Assembly: GCF_000741695.1 (NCBI RefSeq)
Contig: NZ_JGZK01000019.1
Location: 1 to 37,266 of the forward strand
DNA: 37,266 bases
Origin: Bifidobacterium reuteri DSM 23975
GTDB lineage: Bacteria; Actinomycetota; Actinomycetes; Actinomycetales; Bifidobacteriaceae
Reading direction: 5' to 3'
In this document: positions 25,421-35,005 of the stretch, piece by piece
How positions within the stretch are numbered: the first letter of the stretch is position 1
How the letters are laid out: every line of letters begins with the position of its first letter
Made by a program: the position numbers and the translations under genes
Notes under the pieces: generated by a model
Seen by the model: only the letters and a program-made list of their open reading frames with translations
The model's database searches: none
What the model was told of the DNA's origin: nothing

Positions 25421-27052
25421 CTAGCGCAATATACGGAACGTTTGTTTCGGACAATTTTTATAGAGCGACATAGTGAAACAAGCCTGTAAATGACTATCGT
25501 CAACTATCTCCTGGCCGGTCCAGGTAGCGGCGATATGAGTTATAGGAGCGGTCGGAGACACGGGCTGCTTTTTCTCCCATGTGGCTGTTGAAAGCACATC
25601 CACATATGAAGGAAGGGGAGGCTTGACTGCGGCATTAGTCCAATTCGACGGGAACACCCATTGCTTCTTCTGATAAGCACTTCTGGTTGCTGCCTCCACT
25701 GTACAGGGTATGCCGTAATTGTTATCCTTGCCGAAGGAGAAGAGTAGCCGCGCATAACCTGCGTTAGGCCGTTGAGGAAGATTGAACGGGCTAATCTTGC
25801 CACCATGATGAGCAGCCACTACAGCGGCTATTACGGCATTAGGGAACGGGTCAATGAAACTATCATATGACGCGTCGCCAGGCAGAACCCATTTAGAAAG
25901 CGTACCGTCCGGATTCGTGTTCTCAACGTTGACTGCTATTCCGCACTCGTTTGGATCGCCAGTTAATGATCCAGTACATTGCGTCAACGCTATTTTCTGG
26001 CCCGCTTGAGTAGTAATCGTCATCGTGGCAGGTTGGTTAGCCTTGATGAGGTTTGGGAACGGCAAAATGGTACATTTTGCATCAATCAGTGTTTTGACCA
26101 AGCGCATGGAACCTGGACGAAGTGATGAACCGACAGGAGGAAGCACCCATACACCGTTCTTTACAGGCTTACCAACCTTTCTATATGCACCTGCGTAATG
26201 ATCAAAATGCCAATGAGACAAAATAACAGGAGCAGGATTCGATTCATGCCGGCAATAGCGTAATGAATGTGGCGTAGTACCGCCACCTTTCGAGTACAAA
26301 CCATGGCCGTAATCACTGTAAGCAAGAACTCTTCCATGACAGTCAGCAAGACCGACGCATAGCCCTTGACCAACATTAAAACAAATACACTGATCCATCC
26401 GTTTAAGAGGTTTTAACGCAATTTCAAGCTGGCTTATGGATGCATCATGTCGATGCAATCCCTGCGCGTACAGGACTGCTTCCATTGCTGCGGATTCTTG
26501 TTGGGAACACACTTGAGCATCGATAAACCTACGGAGTTGAGCAGCATCCCACTGAAAACCGTAATGCCATGTAGACAACGCAAAGCCAATCGAAGGAAGC
26601 GTCGTGCGTGGATTGTTGTCGACTACCTCATCAAGACGAATTCTGAACCAAGTATTAAACCTGTCTCGCACTTGGAAAATGCTATGATTCGATTCAATAA
26701 CAATCGTAATACGGCATATACTTAATTGGCTAAGAGGATCGTCCACGGAGTCCAAAGTATCGAAATCATAGTCGAACGCACGATTCCAATACTTGGTGAC
26801 ATTCTCCCTGATCTGATCGACGCTCCTCGTAATTGCATCCACGGAATCATCAGGGTTATTGTGAATTGCAAAATACGAATCTGGACCAGCGTTCCACAAG
26901 CCATCTGAACGTGCATTAATAGCAGAAAACACTACAAGTAAACGGCCCTCATCGCTAGGCTCAATCTCATCAATCTTGGCGTAAAACAGTCTTTCCCGTT
27001 TCCCGCGATCCCTAGACGAGCGAGTACGACGCGGCGTCCGAACATATTCCAT
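25421..27052 (-). CDS. Standalone metallo-beta-lactamase-fold protein with unknown N-terminal domain
   Basis: A 543-residue protein without signal peptide or membrane helix. Residues 1-215 match nothing I recognise. From about 220 (QCICFNVGQGLCVGLAD, a ComEC-like DVGQGD variant) a metallo-beta-lactamase fold follows: HWHFDH at 280-285 (metal site), PGDASYD at 391-397 and AAHHGG at 413-418. ComEC-like MBL domains hydrolyse phosphodiesters, and standalone ones occur in defence-type operons; the substrate here is unknown. The start is ATG 27052 (MEYVRTPRRTR), preceded by GGGGGT; an earlier in-frame ATG exists at 27076. Composition is clearly more AT-rich than the core genes. It is transcribed alone, convergent with the AlbA-type gene. 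Confidence 0.8.
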   Translation of the reverse strand: MEYVRTPRRTRSSRDRGKRERLFYAKIDEIEPSDEGRLLVVFSAINARSDGLWNAGPDSYFAIHNNPDDSVDAITRSVDQIRENVTKYWNRAFDYDFDTLDSVDDPLSQLSICRITIVIESNHSIFQVRDRFNTWFRIRLDEVVDNNPRTTLPSIGFALSTWHYGFQWDAAQLRRFIDAQVCSQQESAAMEAVLYAQGLHRHDASISQLEIALKPLKRMDQCICFNVGQGLCVGLADCHGRVLAYSDYGHGLYSKGGGTTPHSLRYCRHESNPAPVILSHWHFDHYAGAYRKVGKPVKNGVWVLPPVGSSLRPGSMRLVKTLIDAKCTILPFPNLIKANQPATMTITTQAGQKIALTQCTGSLTGDPNECGIAVNVENTNPDGTLSKWVLPGDASYDSFIDPFPNAVIAAVVAAHHGGKISPFNLPQRPNAGYARLLFSFGKDNNYGIPCTVEAATRSAYQKKQWVFPSNWTNAAVKPPLPSYVDVLSTATWEKKQPVSPTAPITHIAATWTGQEIVDDSHLQACFTMSLYKNCPKQTFRILR

Positions 27053-27216
27053 GCTACCCCCCACACACACAGTCATAAATGAGTACCATTATACTTGTCG
27101 GCTCTGTGAGACCAGGTTGACTAGAGTTTCAATTCCACTCACCTTATTACGTCTTAACGGTTATCTCTTGCCTGCCCGTAGATGCAATATACAAGGCTTT
27201 ATATCCCCAGATACAC

Positions 27217-27251
27217 GAATGGTCTGCTTGCGCCAAGCAAGCAGACCATTC
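27217..27251 (-). terminator. Perfect 14-bp hairpin after the major pilin gene
   Basis: GAATGGTCTGCTTG (27217-27230) and CAAGCAGACCATTC (27238-27251) pair exactly around a 7-nt loop, 55 bp past the fimA stop. It has no long U-tract, but position and stability suit a terminator. Confidence 0.65.
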
Positions 27252-27305
27252 TATTGATTAACGCACCGGAAGCGTTATTTCATTCCCTCTACGCGCATGT
27301 ACGTA

Positions 27306-29357
27306 TCACGCACGAAGGGCGCGCTTGGTGGCGCGGGACTTCATGTAGACGGTGATGGAAGCACCGGCGAGGAGCGCAGCGATGACGCCGAACATCGCGA
27401 TGCCGGCAGCACCGGTCTTCGGCAGCTCGAAGACGTTCTTCACGTTCAGCACGTTGTACTGATATGTGACCTCGCCATCCTTGCTGACAAGGCTCCATGC
27501 ATCGCCTTCATCACCGGAGTACTCGACGGCGGAAACAGTGACCTTGCCGTCAGCATCCTTGGTGTCTTGAGCAACCTGATCGCCCCAAGTCTGAGCGGAC
27601 GGATCCTTGGTGGATTCATCAGCCACGTAGTTCGGGGTGATGGTGAAGTCGAAGCTCGGCAGAATCGTGCTCTGGTAGTCAGCCGGAGCCTTGACCTCAG
27701 TCACCTTGTAGTTGATGACATTGCCATCAGCATCAGTGGCAGCCAGACCATCAAGACCAGAGACCAAACCCTTCTCGTCGGAAGCGAACTTGGTGGCATC
27801 CGCCTCGTTCACCCACTCGACCTTGGACACCTTCTTGCCATTCGCATCGGTCTCAGTGGTGGTCTTCATGTACACGGTCTGTGCAGCGGGGTACCAGCGC
27901 CACAACCTTGGACACCACGAACTCAGCACCCTCCAGCGGAAGGTTCTTGCCGGCGTCCTTGGCGTACTTTTCGATCTGGAACTTGAAGGTGTAGACATTG
28001 ACCTCACCGCCAGGATGGTGGTCTTGTCTTCGATGTTATCCGGGTTGTTGGAGTAGGTGAGCTCGACCTTGTTCGGGTTGGCCTGCACGTTACCGGGGAT
28101 GGAAATCAGGGCATCCTTGTTGAGCTCGGCCTTGAGGATCACCTTCACAGTGCCGCCTTCAAGGATCTTGCCATCCTTGACGCTGGTGGCCGTAGGAGTC
28201 TGGTTAACGTAACCGCCGAGATCAATCGTCACCTTGGTGGCGTTGTTTGCAGCGGCATTATCCGTGTACTTGGCAGCCTCGTTGGTCACCGAGTAATCGT
28301 TGTGCGCGTTGTAGGTGTTCTTCACCAGAGTCTTAGTCTCGTCGCCCTTGGTGACCGTCACGGATTCGATGCTCTTGAAGGTCAGGCCAGCGCTCATCTT
28401 ATCGATGACCTGCAGCACGCGACGATTGGTACCGGTGTACGGGTTGTCGGAGTCCTTCTCGTAGCCAGTGTAGGTCGGAATCTTGGTGGTCAGCTCGTAG
28501 GTGACTTCGTCGCCGATGTTGAAGTCCGGGGTGGTGTCGGAAGTGTAGCCATCGTTCTTGTTACCCTGAACGACCTGCTTGTACACCGGCAGTGTCTGGT
28601 TCTTCAGGTTGATCACGCCATCGGCGAGAACCTTCTCGGTGATGCCATCTTCGGAGACGACCAGCTTGGTGCCCAGCACCATCTTCAGCGAGTTGGTCCA
28701 CTCCTCATTCTGCTTGGTCGGATCCTTCTGGTCAGCGGAGGTAGTGTCATTCGCTTCTGTAGTATCCACGACCAGATACAGACCTGGTTCGAGATTAGTA
28801 ACAGTGTAGGAGAAGGTGTCCGTGTCCGAGCCGGGCTGACCGATCACACCCTGGAGATCCTGCGCAGTCAAGTCGGATACAGTCTTCGCCGGCTCACCAA
28901 GCTTGGTGATGTCCAATTGCTCGGCAAACGTACGGGTCAGGCCAAGCCACGGATTCTCAGTGGACTGCACACCATTGTCGAGACGCCCCTGCTTCTGCGC
29001 AGACCATGCCAGAGGATCCTCATTGGAATCGGCGGGATACTGATCGTTGGCCTTGTTCAGCGCGTCCTGGATTTCCTTGACGGATTCCGACTGCTTGTCG
29101 TGGACAACGCCATCCTGCCAGCCGTTCGTCTTCAGACCAACAGTGGTTGCACCCTGATACTGCTCATAGTCGGCAAGCTTGTACACCTTGAACGTACGTC
29201 CGACCAACGATGCCTCGCTGCCGCGCAGTTCAATCGTGGTACCCAATTGCGGATATGACGGCGTTTCCACCGCATTCGCGGTGCTGGCGCCGAGGGCCAG
29301 ACCGCCGAGCAGGGTCGCCAGGGCGGCGACGCCTGCGAATAGTTTCCTCATCTGCAT
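27306..29357 (-). CDS. fimA: LPXTG-anchored major fimbrial subunit with internal double frameshift
   Basis: Backbone pilin of a sortase-assembled pilus, 683 codons. It has a signal peptide (MRKLFAGVAALATLLGG...ANA), N-terminal and middle beta domains (DFNIGDEVTYELTTKIP, RRVLQVIDKMSAGLTF), a Cna-B-type domain with E-box NYKVTEVKAPADYQ, and the sorting signal LPKTG at 645-649 with a helix and basic tail. Between residues 450 and 487 the reading frame is wrong: after KTTIL one base is missing, and near WYPAAQTV a compensating shift restores it. The +1-shifted frame there reads VNVYTFKFQIEKYAKDAG..LEGAEFVVSK, the expected start of the Cna-B domain including its isopeptide lysine. Either two sequencing errors or a damaged pilin. 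The ATG at 29357 has GAAGGG upstream. Confidence 0.88.
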   Translation of the reverse strand: MQMRKLFAGVAALATLLGGLALGASTANAVETPSYPQLGTTIELRGSEASLVGRTFKVYKLADYEQYQGATTVGLKTNGWQDGVVHDKQSESVKEIQDALNKANDQYPADSNEDPLAWSAQKQGRLDNGVQSTENPWLGLTRTFAEQLDITKLGEPAKTVSDLTAQDLQGVIGQPGSDTDTFSYTVTNLEPGLYLVVDTTEANDTTSADQKDPTKQNEEWTNSLKMVLGTKLVVSEDGITEKVLADGVINLKNQTLPVYKQVVQGNKNDGYTSDTTPDFNIGDEVTYELTTKIPTYTGYEKDSDNPYTGTNRRVLQVIDKMSAGLTFKSIESVTVTKGDETKTLVKNTYNAHNDYSVTNEAAKYTDNAAANNATKVTIDLGGYVNQTPTATSVKDGKILEGGTVKVILKAELNKDALISIPGNVQANPNKVELTYSNNPDNIEDKTTILAVRSMSTPSSSRSKSTPRTPARTFRWRVLSSWCPRLWRWYPAAQTVYMKTTTETDANGKKVSKVEWVNEADATKFASDEKGLVSGLDGLAATDADGNVINYKVTEVKAPADYQSTILPSFDFTITPNYVADESTKDPSAQTWGDQVAQDTKDADGKVTVSAVEYSGDEGDAWSLVSKDGEVTYQYNVLNVKNVFELPKTGAAGIAMFGVIAALLAGASITVYMKSRATKRALRA

Positions 29358-29684
29358 GAGAAACCCTTCTTTCTTGTTCTTCTGAATTCTTCTTGAATTC
29401 TTTGGTTACTGCGTGTTGCTGTCGCGAAAAACGGGAATCAGCCAGACGCTATGCGTCACCGGGCGTCGGTTATGCATCGAAACTGCACCGGATGCTCCGT
29501 TGCGTGACACAGTTACCGCATCACGTCCGTGGCATCGTCCGCACGGCTCGTTCTTCGCGATCCGCAAGTCTTGAATTAGTGATTGACGAACTCGGAGTCC
29601 GTCGGCTGTAATACCCCCTCAGCCCCCCTTATTTTCCCATCAGAAAGGGACACTGGCATACCAATTGACGAGGGCCTCAAAAGT
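29358..29684. other. Intergenic region between the two pilin genes, with homopolymer runs
   Basis: 327 bp without a gene. On the minus strand it contains GGGGGG and GGGGG runs (about 29612-29631) right after the tip-pilin stop, a GACGGACTCCGAGTTCGTC dyad (about 29588-29606), and repeated AAGAATTC before fimA. Poly-G runs have been linked to slippage in bifidobacterial pilus loci, but here they lie outside the coding frame. Confidence 0.4.
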
Positions 29685-31793
29685 TCAGGCGAGCCCCTTT
29701 CTCTTGCGATATTCGTTGATCAGGGCAAGTATGATTGCGGCAGCCACGGCGGCGACGCCACCGATCAGCAGCCAGGTACGCGCGTCGGTACCGCCGGTAA
29801 ACGGCAGGGACGCGACCAGCTTCGCATTCGTCAGCGTGCACTCGTCGGTCGTCTCGCCTCCTCCGGCAGTCGGCACGACGGTCCGGCGCTCAGCCGGGAT
29901 GCCGAAGCGCGCAGCGATTCGCGCGACTGCGGTGGCAGTCGCATTGGCCGCAGTCTTCGCAACGCCGGCGCCCGGGTTATCGTTTGACTGGGTAGCCGGC
30001 TTCTGTGCCAAACACTGTGTCGTAGCGACGTTCGATGAAGTATTCCATTCGCCGTGCAGGGTCATGCTCGACTGACCCTTGGCATCAATGGTGATAATCG
30101 CGTAGGTCTTGTCGGGGTCCGGCTTGGCGTAGCCGTCCTGGGCTTTGGTTTCGACCAGCTTGTACTGGGTCTTGGCGTCTTCCGGAGTAGACGAGTACGT
30201 CAGCTCGCGCACGGTGAAGTGGCCCTCGGCGGGGTTCTTGTCCACGTACGACTGCTTAGTGTTCGATTGCTTGGCGCAGTCGGCACTGGTGCAATCGGTT
30301 ACTGTGCGGGAATCCGTCGTCGGTTCACCTTGGCTATCCAACTTAGTAATCGTCCACTCGGTGCCGCTCAGCAGCTTGCTGTCGTCCGCAACGTCGACCT
30401 TCTTCCACGACACTCCAGTAGGAGTGTTGGCGATCTGGTTGCCGTCCACTTCCGTACCGGCCGTGTCGTTCGCGCTGGTGTGCTTGGTAAGTGTGACGGC
30501 GGCGTTGGATGCGGGATCGATGGTGAACGTGTAATACGTGTCCTTGTCGGGCTGTTGGTATCCGTCCGGCGCCTTGGTTTCGACCAGTTTGTAGTTGCCG
30601 GCCAGCAGGCCATTCACGGTAAAGCGGCCTTCGGCACCGTTGGAATCCTTGAGTTCCTTGGAACCGCTTTGGGTCTCCGGGCACTCCTTCACCGAGTCGC
30701 TGAGCACACAATCTGTGACTTTGAGATTCGCGAACGATGTATCGTCCTTGCCGTCCTCGGTCAGCTTGGTGATGGTCCACTCGCTGCCGGGAAGGTCCTG
30801 CAAAGCGGTGACGTCATCCTTGGTATTGTTCTTGCTCCAGCTGACGCTGCCACTCATCGGACTGTTACCGATGGCATTATCCTTGATTGGGCCGTAACCG
30901 TCCGGATCGACGTTCTTGTCCAGTGTGATGGGCGGCTCTTTGACGTTGCCGTCCTCCTGCTCCACAATCGTGAACGTGTACACATTGGTAGTGGCGTGAT
31001 ATCCGTTCGGCGCCGCCTTTTCCTTCAGCAAGTACGTACCTGGCTTGAGATTCTCCACACCGATCTTGCCCGGCTGCGGGTTGGTGTCGCGGATACCGCC
31101 ATCGCGAATATCCACCTCCAGCCACTTGGATTCATCGGCATCCGTCACTTCATGCCAGCACGTGGACGGCTTCGCTGCAGTGTTGTTCTGGCAGTCAAGT
31201 GGACGCAGGTACTCGTTCAGCATGCCGCCGTTTTGTGTGCGCAGAGTCCAGACGGAGCCATCAAGGTATACGGGCTCTTTATTGGTATCGCCGGAATTGG
31301 CATCAGATGCCGCGACCTTGTCCCACGAGGCGGAGTACGGGGTGGAGAAAGAAATCACGCCGTTGGTGCCGAACGCGCCGCCGGACAGACGTGCCGCGTT
31401 GTTGGTGAACCGAACGGCGGCGTTGTTCCAGACAATAGACTTACCACCATCAGTTGTTGGCGCACCATTCGCTTTGCCATACTCCGTCAGCTGGGCCTTC
31501 AGCGCGATACCGGTGTAAATGGTGTTGAAGGTCGATGATGAATCGGCATGATATGGGCTGTCGCCCAAATGCGTATCTTCAGATTGATCCCTGTCTGGAT
31601 TTACGAGGTGAAGTTCCGCAGGCGCATTTGCCTTGACCTTGGCAAGCTCATTCAACGAATCCGAATTGTAACGTTGCGGATATCCAACATCATTCCTATC
31701 CAATTCATTATCAGCATATCGCTTCACAGCATTGCTGCCCGGATTCAATTTGTAAGTGCAACACTCGTCTTTGGGTGGCTTGTCTTTGACGTT
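29685..31793 (-). pseudogene. Minor/tip pilin, 3' part (separated by IS30)
   Basis: 702 codons in frame with the 5' part across the IS. Downstream of VKDKPPKDECCTYK it has an asparagine-rich adhesin portion (FNTIYTGIALKAQL, AAVRFTNNAARLSGGAFG), then three Cna-B domains, each with an E-box (YLLKEKAAPNGYH, YKLVETKAPDGYQ, YKLVETKAQDGYA), and the sorting signal LPFTG, a membrane helix and EYRKRKGLA. The open frame continues to 32204 but those codons are IS sequence read in a wrong frame. Without a start or signal peptide this part is probably not made or exported. Confidence 0.9.
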
Positions 31794-32851
31794 ACCCTGT
31801 CGAGCTCGCGGTACCAAACCTCGTTGGGCGTTTCCCACCCGAGGACCTTCAACGGGGTGTCGTTGATCTCCTGGACGATGGCCTGCAGGTCCCCGTCCGA
31901 CAGGTCGTCGAAGCTGGTTTTCTTGGGCAGGTAGCGGCGGATGCGGCCGTTGCGGTTCTCGTTCGTGCCGCGCTGGTACGAGGAGTACGGGTCCGCGAAA
32001 TAGGTGAGCATGCCCAATGCCTCGTCCACGAGCAGATGGCAGGAGGACTCCGTGCCGTTGTCCCAGGTGCGGTCGATGCGCGCGGGCGCGGGGATGCGGC
32101 TGTAGATGTCGTATTCGGCGCGCGCGGTCGCCAGCGCGCTCTTGTCGGGGATGAACCGGGCGAACAGGCGGCGGCTCTTGCGTTCGACCTGCGTGTCGAT
32201 GCACCGTCTCGAGGGGGCCGTGCCGATGACCGTGTCGGACTCGAAGTGGCCGAACTCATGCCGCGAGTCGACGCGTTTGGGCCGCTGCGCGATCGGCACG
32301 CGCATCGGGATCCTCGGCCCCTTCGACCTGCGGCCCTTGGCGCGCGTGCGGTGCCGTTTGCCGCGCGGCAGGTACTGTCTGAGGTCCAGCGCCTTCTGCG
32401 GTGTCGCGTAGATCCACTGGTAGAGGCACTCGTGGCTTATCCGCATGCGCGCGTCGGCCGGGAACTGGACCCTGAGCCGTCCTTCGATCCGTTCGGGCGT
32501 CCATCCCTTGCGCAGCGCGTCCATCACCCACGCGAGCAGCGGCGAGTAGGACATGCGCAGGGGCTTGCGCGACCTGCGGGCGCGTGTCTCGGCCTTGCGC
32601 TGCGCGGTCATGGCCGAATAGAACGGACGGGCCGTCCATGCGCCGGTCTTCAGGCGTTTCGGCCGGTACGGACGGTAGGAGTCGTTCTCGTTGGACGCGA
32701 ACCACAGGCCTCGTCTCAGCTCGCGGCTGACCGTGGACTTGTCACGGCCGATCCTCAACGCGATCTGGCACACGCCTAGCCCCTCTCGGTTCCTCAACTC
32801 GTCGATCCGGACCCGCTCCTCGGCCGACAGGTGGGAAATCACTTTCCTCAT
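31745..32851 (-). CDS. IS30-family transposase
   Basis: A 368-residue DDE transposase from the ATG at 32851 (MRKVISHLSAEERVRIDEL, preceded by GGAGAAGG); an in-frame ATG at 32896 is possible. The N-terminal helix-turn-helix reads GVCQIALRIGRDKSTVSREL. The DDE catalytic triad is visible in FGHFESDTVIGT, RTWDNGTESS and TNENRNGRIRRYLPKKT. The last 14 or so codons (from about VTSKTSHPKT) lie beyond the inferred IS end, in tip-pilin DNA, which supplies the stop. It is transcribed in the same direction as the interrupted pilin gene. Confidence 0.93.
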   Translation of the reverse strand: MRKVISHLSAEERVRIDELRNREGLGVCQIALRIGRDKSTVSRELRRGLWFASNENDSYRPYRPKRLKTGAWTARPFYSAMTAQRKAETRARRSRKPLRMSYSPLLAWVMDALRKGWTPERIEGRLRVQFPADARMRISHECLYQWIYATPQKALDLRQYLPRGKRHRTRAKGRRSKGPRIPMRVPIAQRPKRVDSRHEFGHFESDTVIGTAPSRRCIDTQVERKSRRLFARFIPDKSALATARAEYDIYSRIPAPARIDRTWDNGTESSCHLLVDEALGMLTYFADPYSSYQRGTNENRNGRIRRYLPKKTSFDDLSDGDLQAIVQEINDTPLKVLGWETPNEVWYRELDRVTSKTSHPKTSVALTN

Positions 32852-32932
32852 GAGCGCAACACCTTCTCCAGTTAGAACCTGAACACTTCCAACCATAGAG
32901 CGGGTGTTGCGCTTCTATCTAGAACCCGGACT
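31794..32932 (-). mobile_element. IS30-family insertion sequence inside the tip-pilin gene
   Basis: Ends inferred from the host gene: AAC (minus strand) is found on both sides (31791-31793 and 32933-32935) as a 3-bp target duplication, the usual size for IS30, and joining the flanks at one AAC restores the pilin frame. The 1,139-bp element starts AGTCCGGGTTCTAG and ends GCTCGACAGGGT on the minus strand; terminal inverted repeats are weak by eye (a GTC core is shared), so the exact tips may be off by a few bases. Confidence 0.8.
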
Positions 32933-34933
32933 GTTTGACTCATCACTCCACTCAGGAGCTTGGTAATCATCGCTGAAACCATTGGCTTGGGTTATTGGAG
33001 TTCCATCCCAGTACCAATTCACAGCCGGTTCCGAGCGATCCATGAACCATGTATTCAGCAGTTTGAACGTACTTTCCGCATAGCCCTTACCTTTCGGATT
33101 CATCATTGCGAAGTCATCGCCAGCCATGTAATTGGCATAATGGTACTTATCGTTGGAATCGATGTTGTAGTCCACGTTGTTGTTGAACAGCGCGATATTG
33201 CCGCCCTCAGATGCCTCGCCTTTACCCGACGGGCACAACCACAGGCCACCGCCGAAGTGCCCGGCGACGTTGCTTTCGGCCACGGCCTTGCCCATGAATG
33301 CAGTGGTATTCTCCTCCGTATACACGGCACCGCCAAGATAGCCGGATGTGTTGCCCTCAAAGACACCACCCATGAAGTAAGCGATAGATTTGGGATTATC
33401 CTTGTCAAATCCCTGAAGGAAGATCGCTCCACCGGCGCCACCAGTAGGAAGAACTTTCTTCGTTGCGTCGTCATTCAGGTACTGGGTATTCTGCTCGCCT
33501 ACGCCGACTGCGGTCCAGTTTCCGGTGAATGTCGGCTTCTTGGAGCTGTCAAGCGGATCATTGAACACCCACAGATTGCCGTGTGCGTAGATCGCGCCAC
33601 CACCGGTCATGAACGCGGCCGCATTGGCGTGGTTCTTGGAGAAGGTCACCTCGCCTTGGATGGTGAGATCGCCGCCATCGGTATGGATTGCGCCGCCGCC
33701 AGCGTTTTTATATGCGTCATTGCGGCACGAACCATTCCCCACGTTACCGTATGCATCCCGCGTGCAAACGTCGAATTCCTGAGCATTCTCGGTAAACGTA
33801 CCGCCCGTAACAGTGGTAGAGCCCGCAGGCTGCGCGATAACACCGCCGCCAGCACCATATGACACGTTGGACTTAAAAGTGCCTCCAGAAACGGAAAGTG
33901 TGCCACCATTGAATACTACGCCACCGAGTTTATTTGCAGAGTTGCCAATGAACTCGCCACCGGCAACTGTCATTTCGCTACCCCCCATGTTGCGCAGCAC
34001 ACCACCGCCCTGCCATCCGCCAGCTCCAGTGGAGGTGGATTTGTTATTCTCAAAAGTCCCACCGCTGACAACCGTCTTCGCACCATTTGTCTGGTACAGC
34101 ACGCCGGCGTTTACTGCACTGTTGCCGGAGAATGTGCCGTCGTTAATAGCGATAGTTCCTGAATCCGCATACAGTACAGCAGCGGTCTCCGCTTTGTTAT
34201 CTACAAAAGTGCCGTTGTTGATAATGACTGAGCCACCAGTCACTTTTATGACTCCACCGTTCGCATATCCGGTGTCAGCGGTGTCCACACCAGAGAATAC
34301 GCCATTGTTCACGGTCAGTCTGCCACCGTTGTTCACCAAGACGAGCCAACGCTTACCGTTCTTGTAAGTGAAGTTCGCGTCCTTTGCGTCCGCACCAATC
34401 GTCAGCTTACCGTTGACGATGAGCACACCATCGCCGGCCGTCGCAGCGTTGATCGACGAATCCAAGCCATCTTTGGCAGTCAACGTAACATCTGCATCTG
34501 CGGGAATAACAATCGAATCGCCGGCATCAATCTTCGTCGCAATCGTCACAGTACCTGACTGGCTCATGCAGCTGGAGAGCATGGCCCAATCCTGCACGCT
34601 ATCGCATCCGGCAGCTGCGGGCGCGAGCTGGGGAGTTGAGGAACCGTTCGCGGTATTGGCATCCGTGCTGTTCGCGGCATCGCTGGCGGAATCGCCAGAG
34701 GTGTCGTTTTGGGAATCAGAATTGGAGCCGGAGCCGGAGTCCCCAGCCTGCGGGTTCGCGGTCTGTGAAGCGGCGGCGGAATTCGGGTCGCCGGTTTCGG
34801 TAATGCCGTTGGCGGTGTTCTGAGCCAATGCCGGGGTGGCATATGCCAGCAGCAACGCCGCTGAAGCGACTGCGGCACACGCTGCTTCGCCGATCTTCTT
34901 CACTCGACTCGGTATGTGCAATCCGTTGAACAT
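32915..34933 (-). pseudogene. Minor/tip pilin, 5' part (truncated by IS30)
   Basis: Holds the signal peptide (MFNGLHIPSRVKKIGEAACA...TPALA), a Ser/Asn/Asp/Thr-rich linker, and then a repetitive domain with many GGTF-xx-N and NNGxF units (VNNGVFSGV, IINNGTFVDNKA, INDGTFSGNSA, VSGGTFENNKS, VAGGEFIGNSA), typical of a right-handed beta-helix adhesin related to Pmp-type repeats. It reads to SDESNS, then four IS-encoded residues and TAG at 32915. An in-frame GTG at 34957 is an alternative start, but the ATG at 34933 has GAGCGGGG before it and gives a better signal peptide. With the 3' part it would make a 1,368-residue tip pilin. Confidence 0.88.
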
Positions 34934-34963
34934 AAACCCCGCTCGATTACTCTTCACAACAAA

Positions 34964-35005
34964 TTTTTATCGATAAAAAGAGTCATAACTTTTTATCGCA
35001 AAAAG
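34964..35005. promoter_or_regulatory. Paired palindromic sites upstream of the tip-pilin gene
   Basis: TTTTTATCGATAAAAA (34964-34979) is a perfect 16-bp palindrome, and CTTTTTATCGCAAAAAG (34989-35005) is a near copy, centred 25 bp farther upstream. They lie 31-72 bp before the ATG at 34933, the place for operators of a pilus operon regulator. A run of seven C (about 35089-35095) lies farther upstream. Confidence 0.65.

Noticed and set aside
31800..32204. N-terminal ~138 codons of the open frame carrying the 3' tip-pilin part
   Set aside because: They are IS30 transposase DNA read in another frame (Arg/Pro/His-rich) and not pilin.
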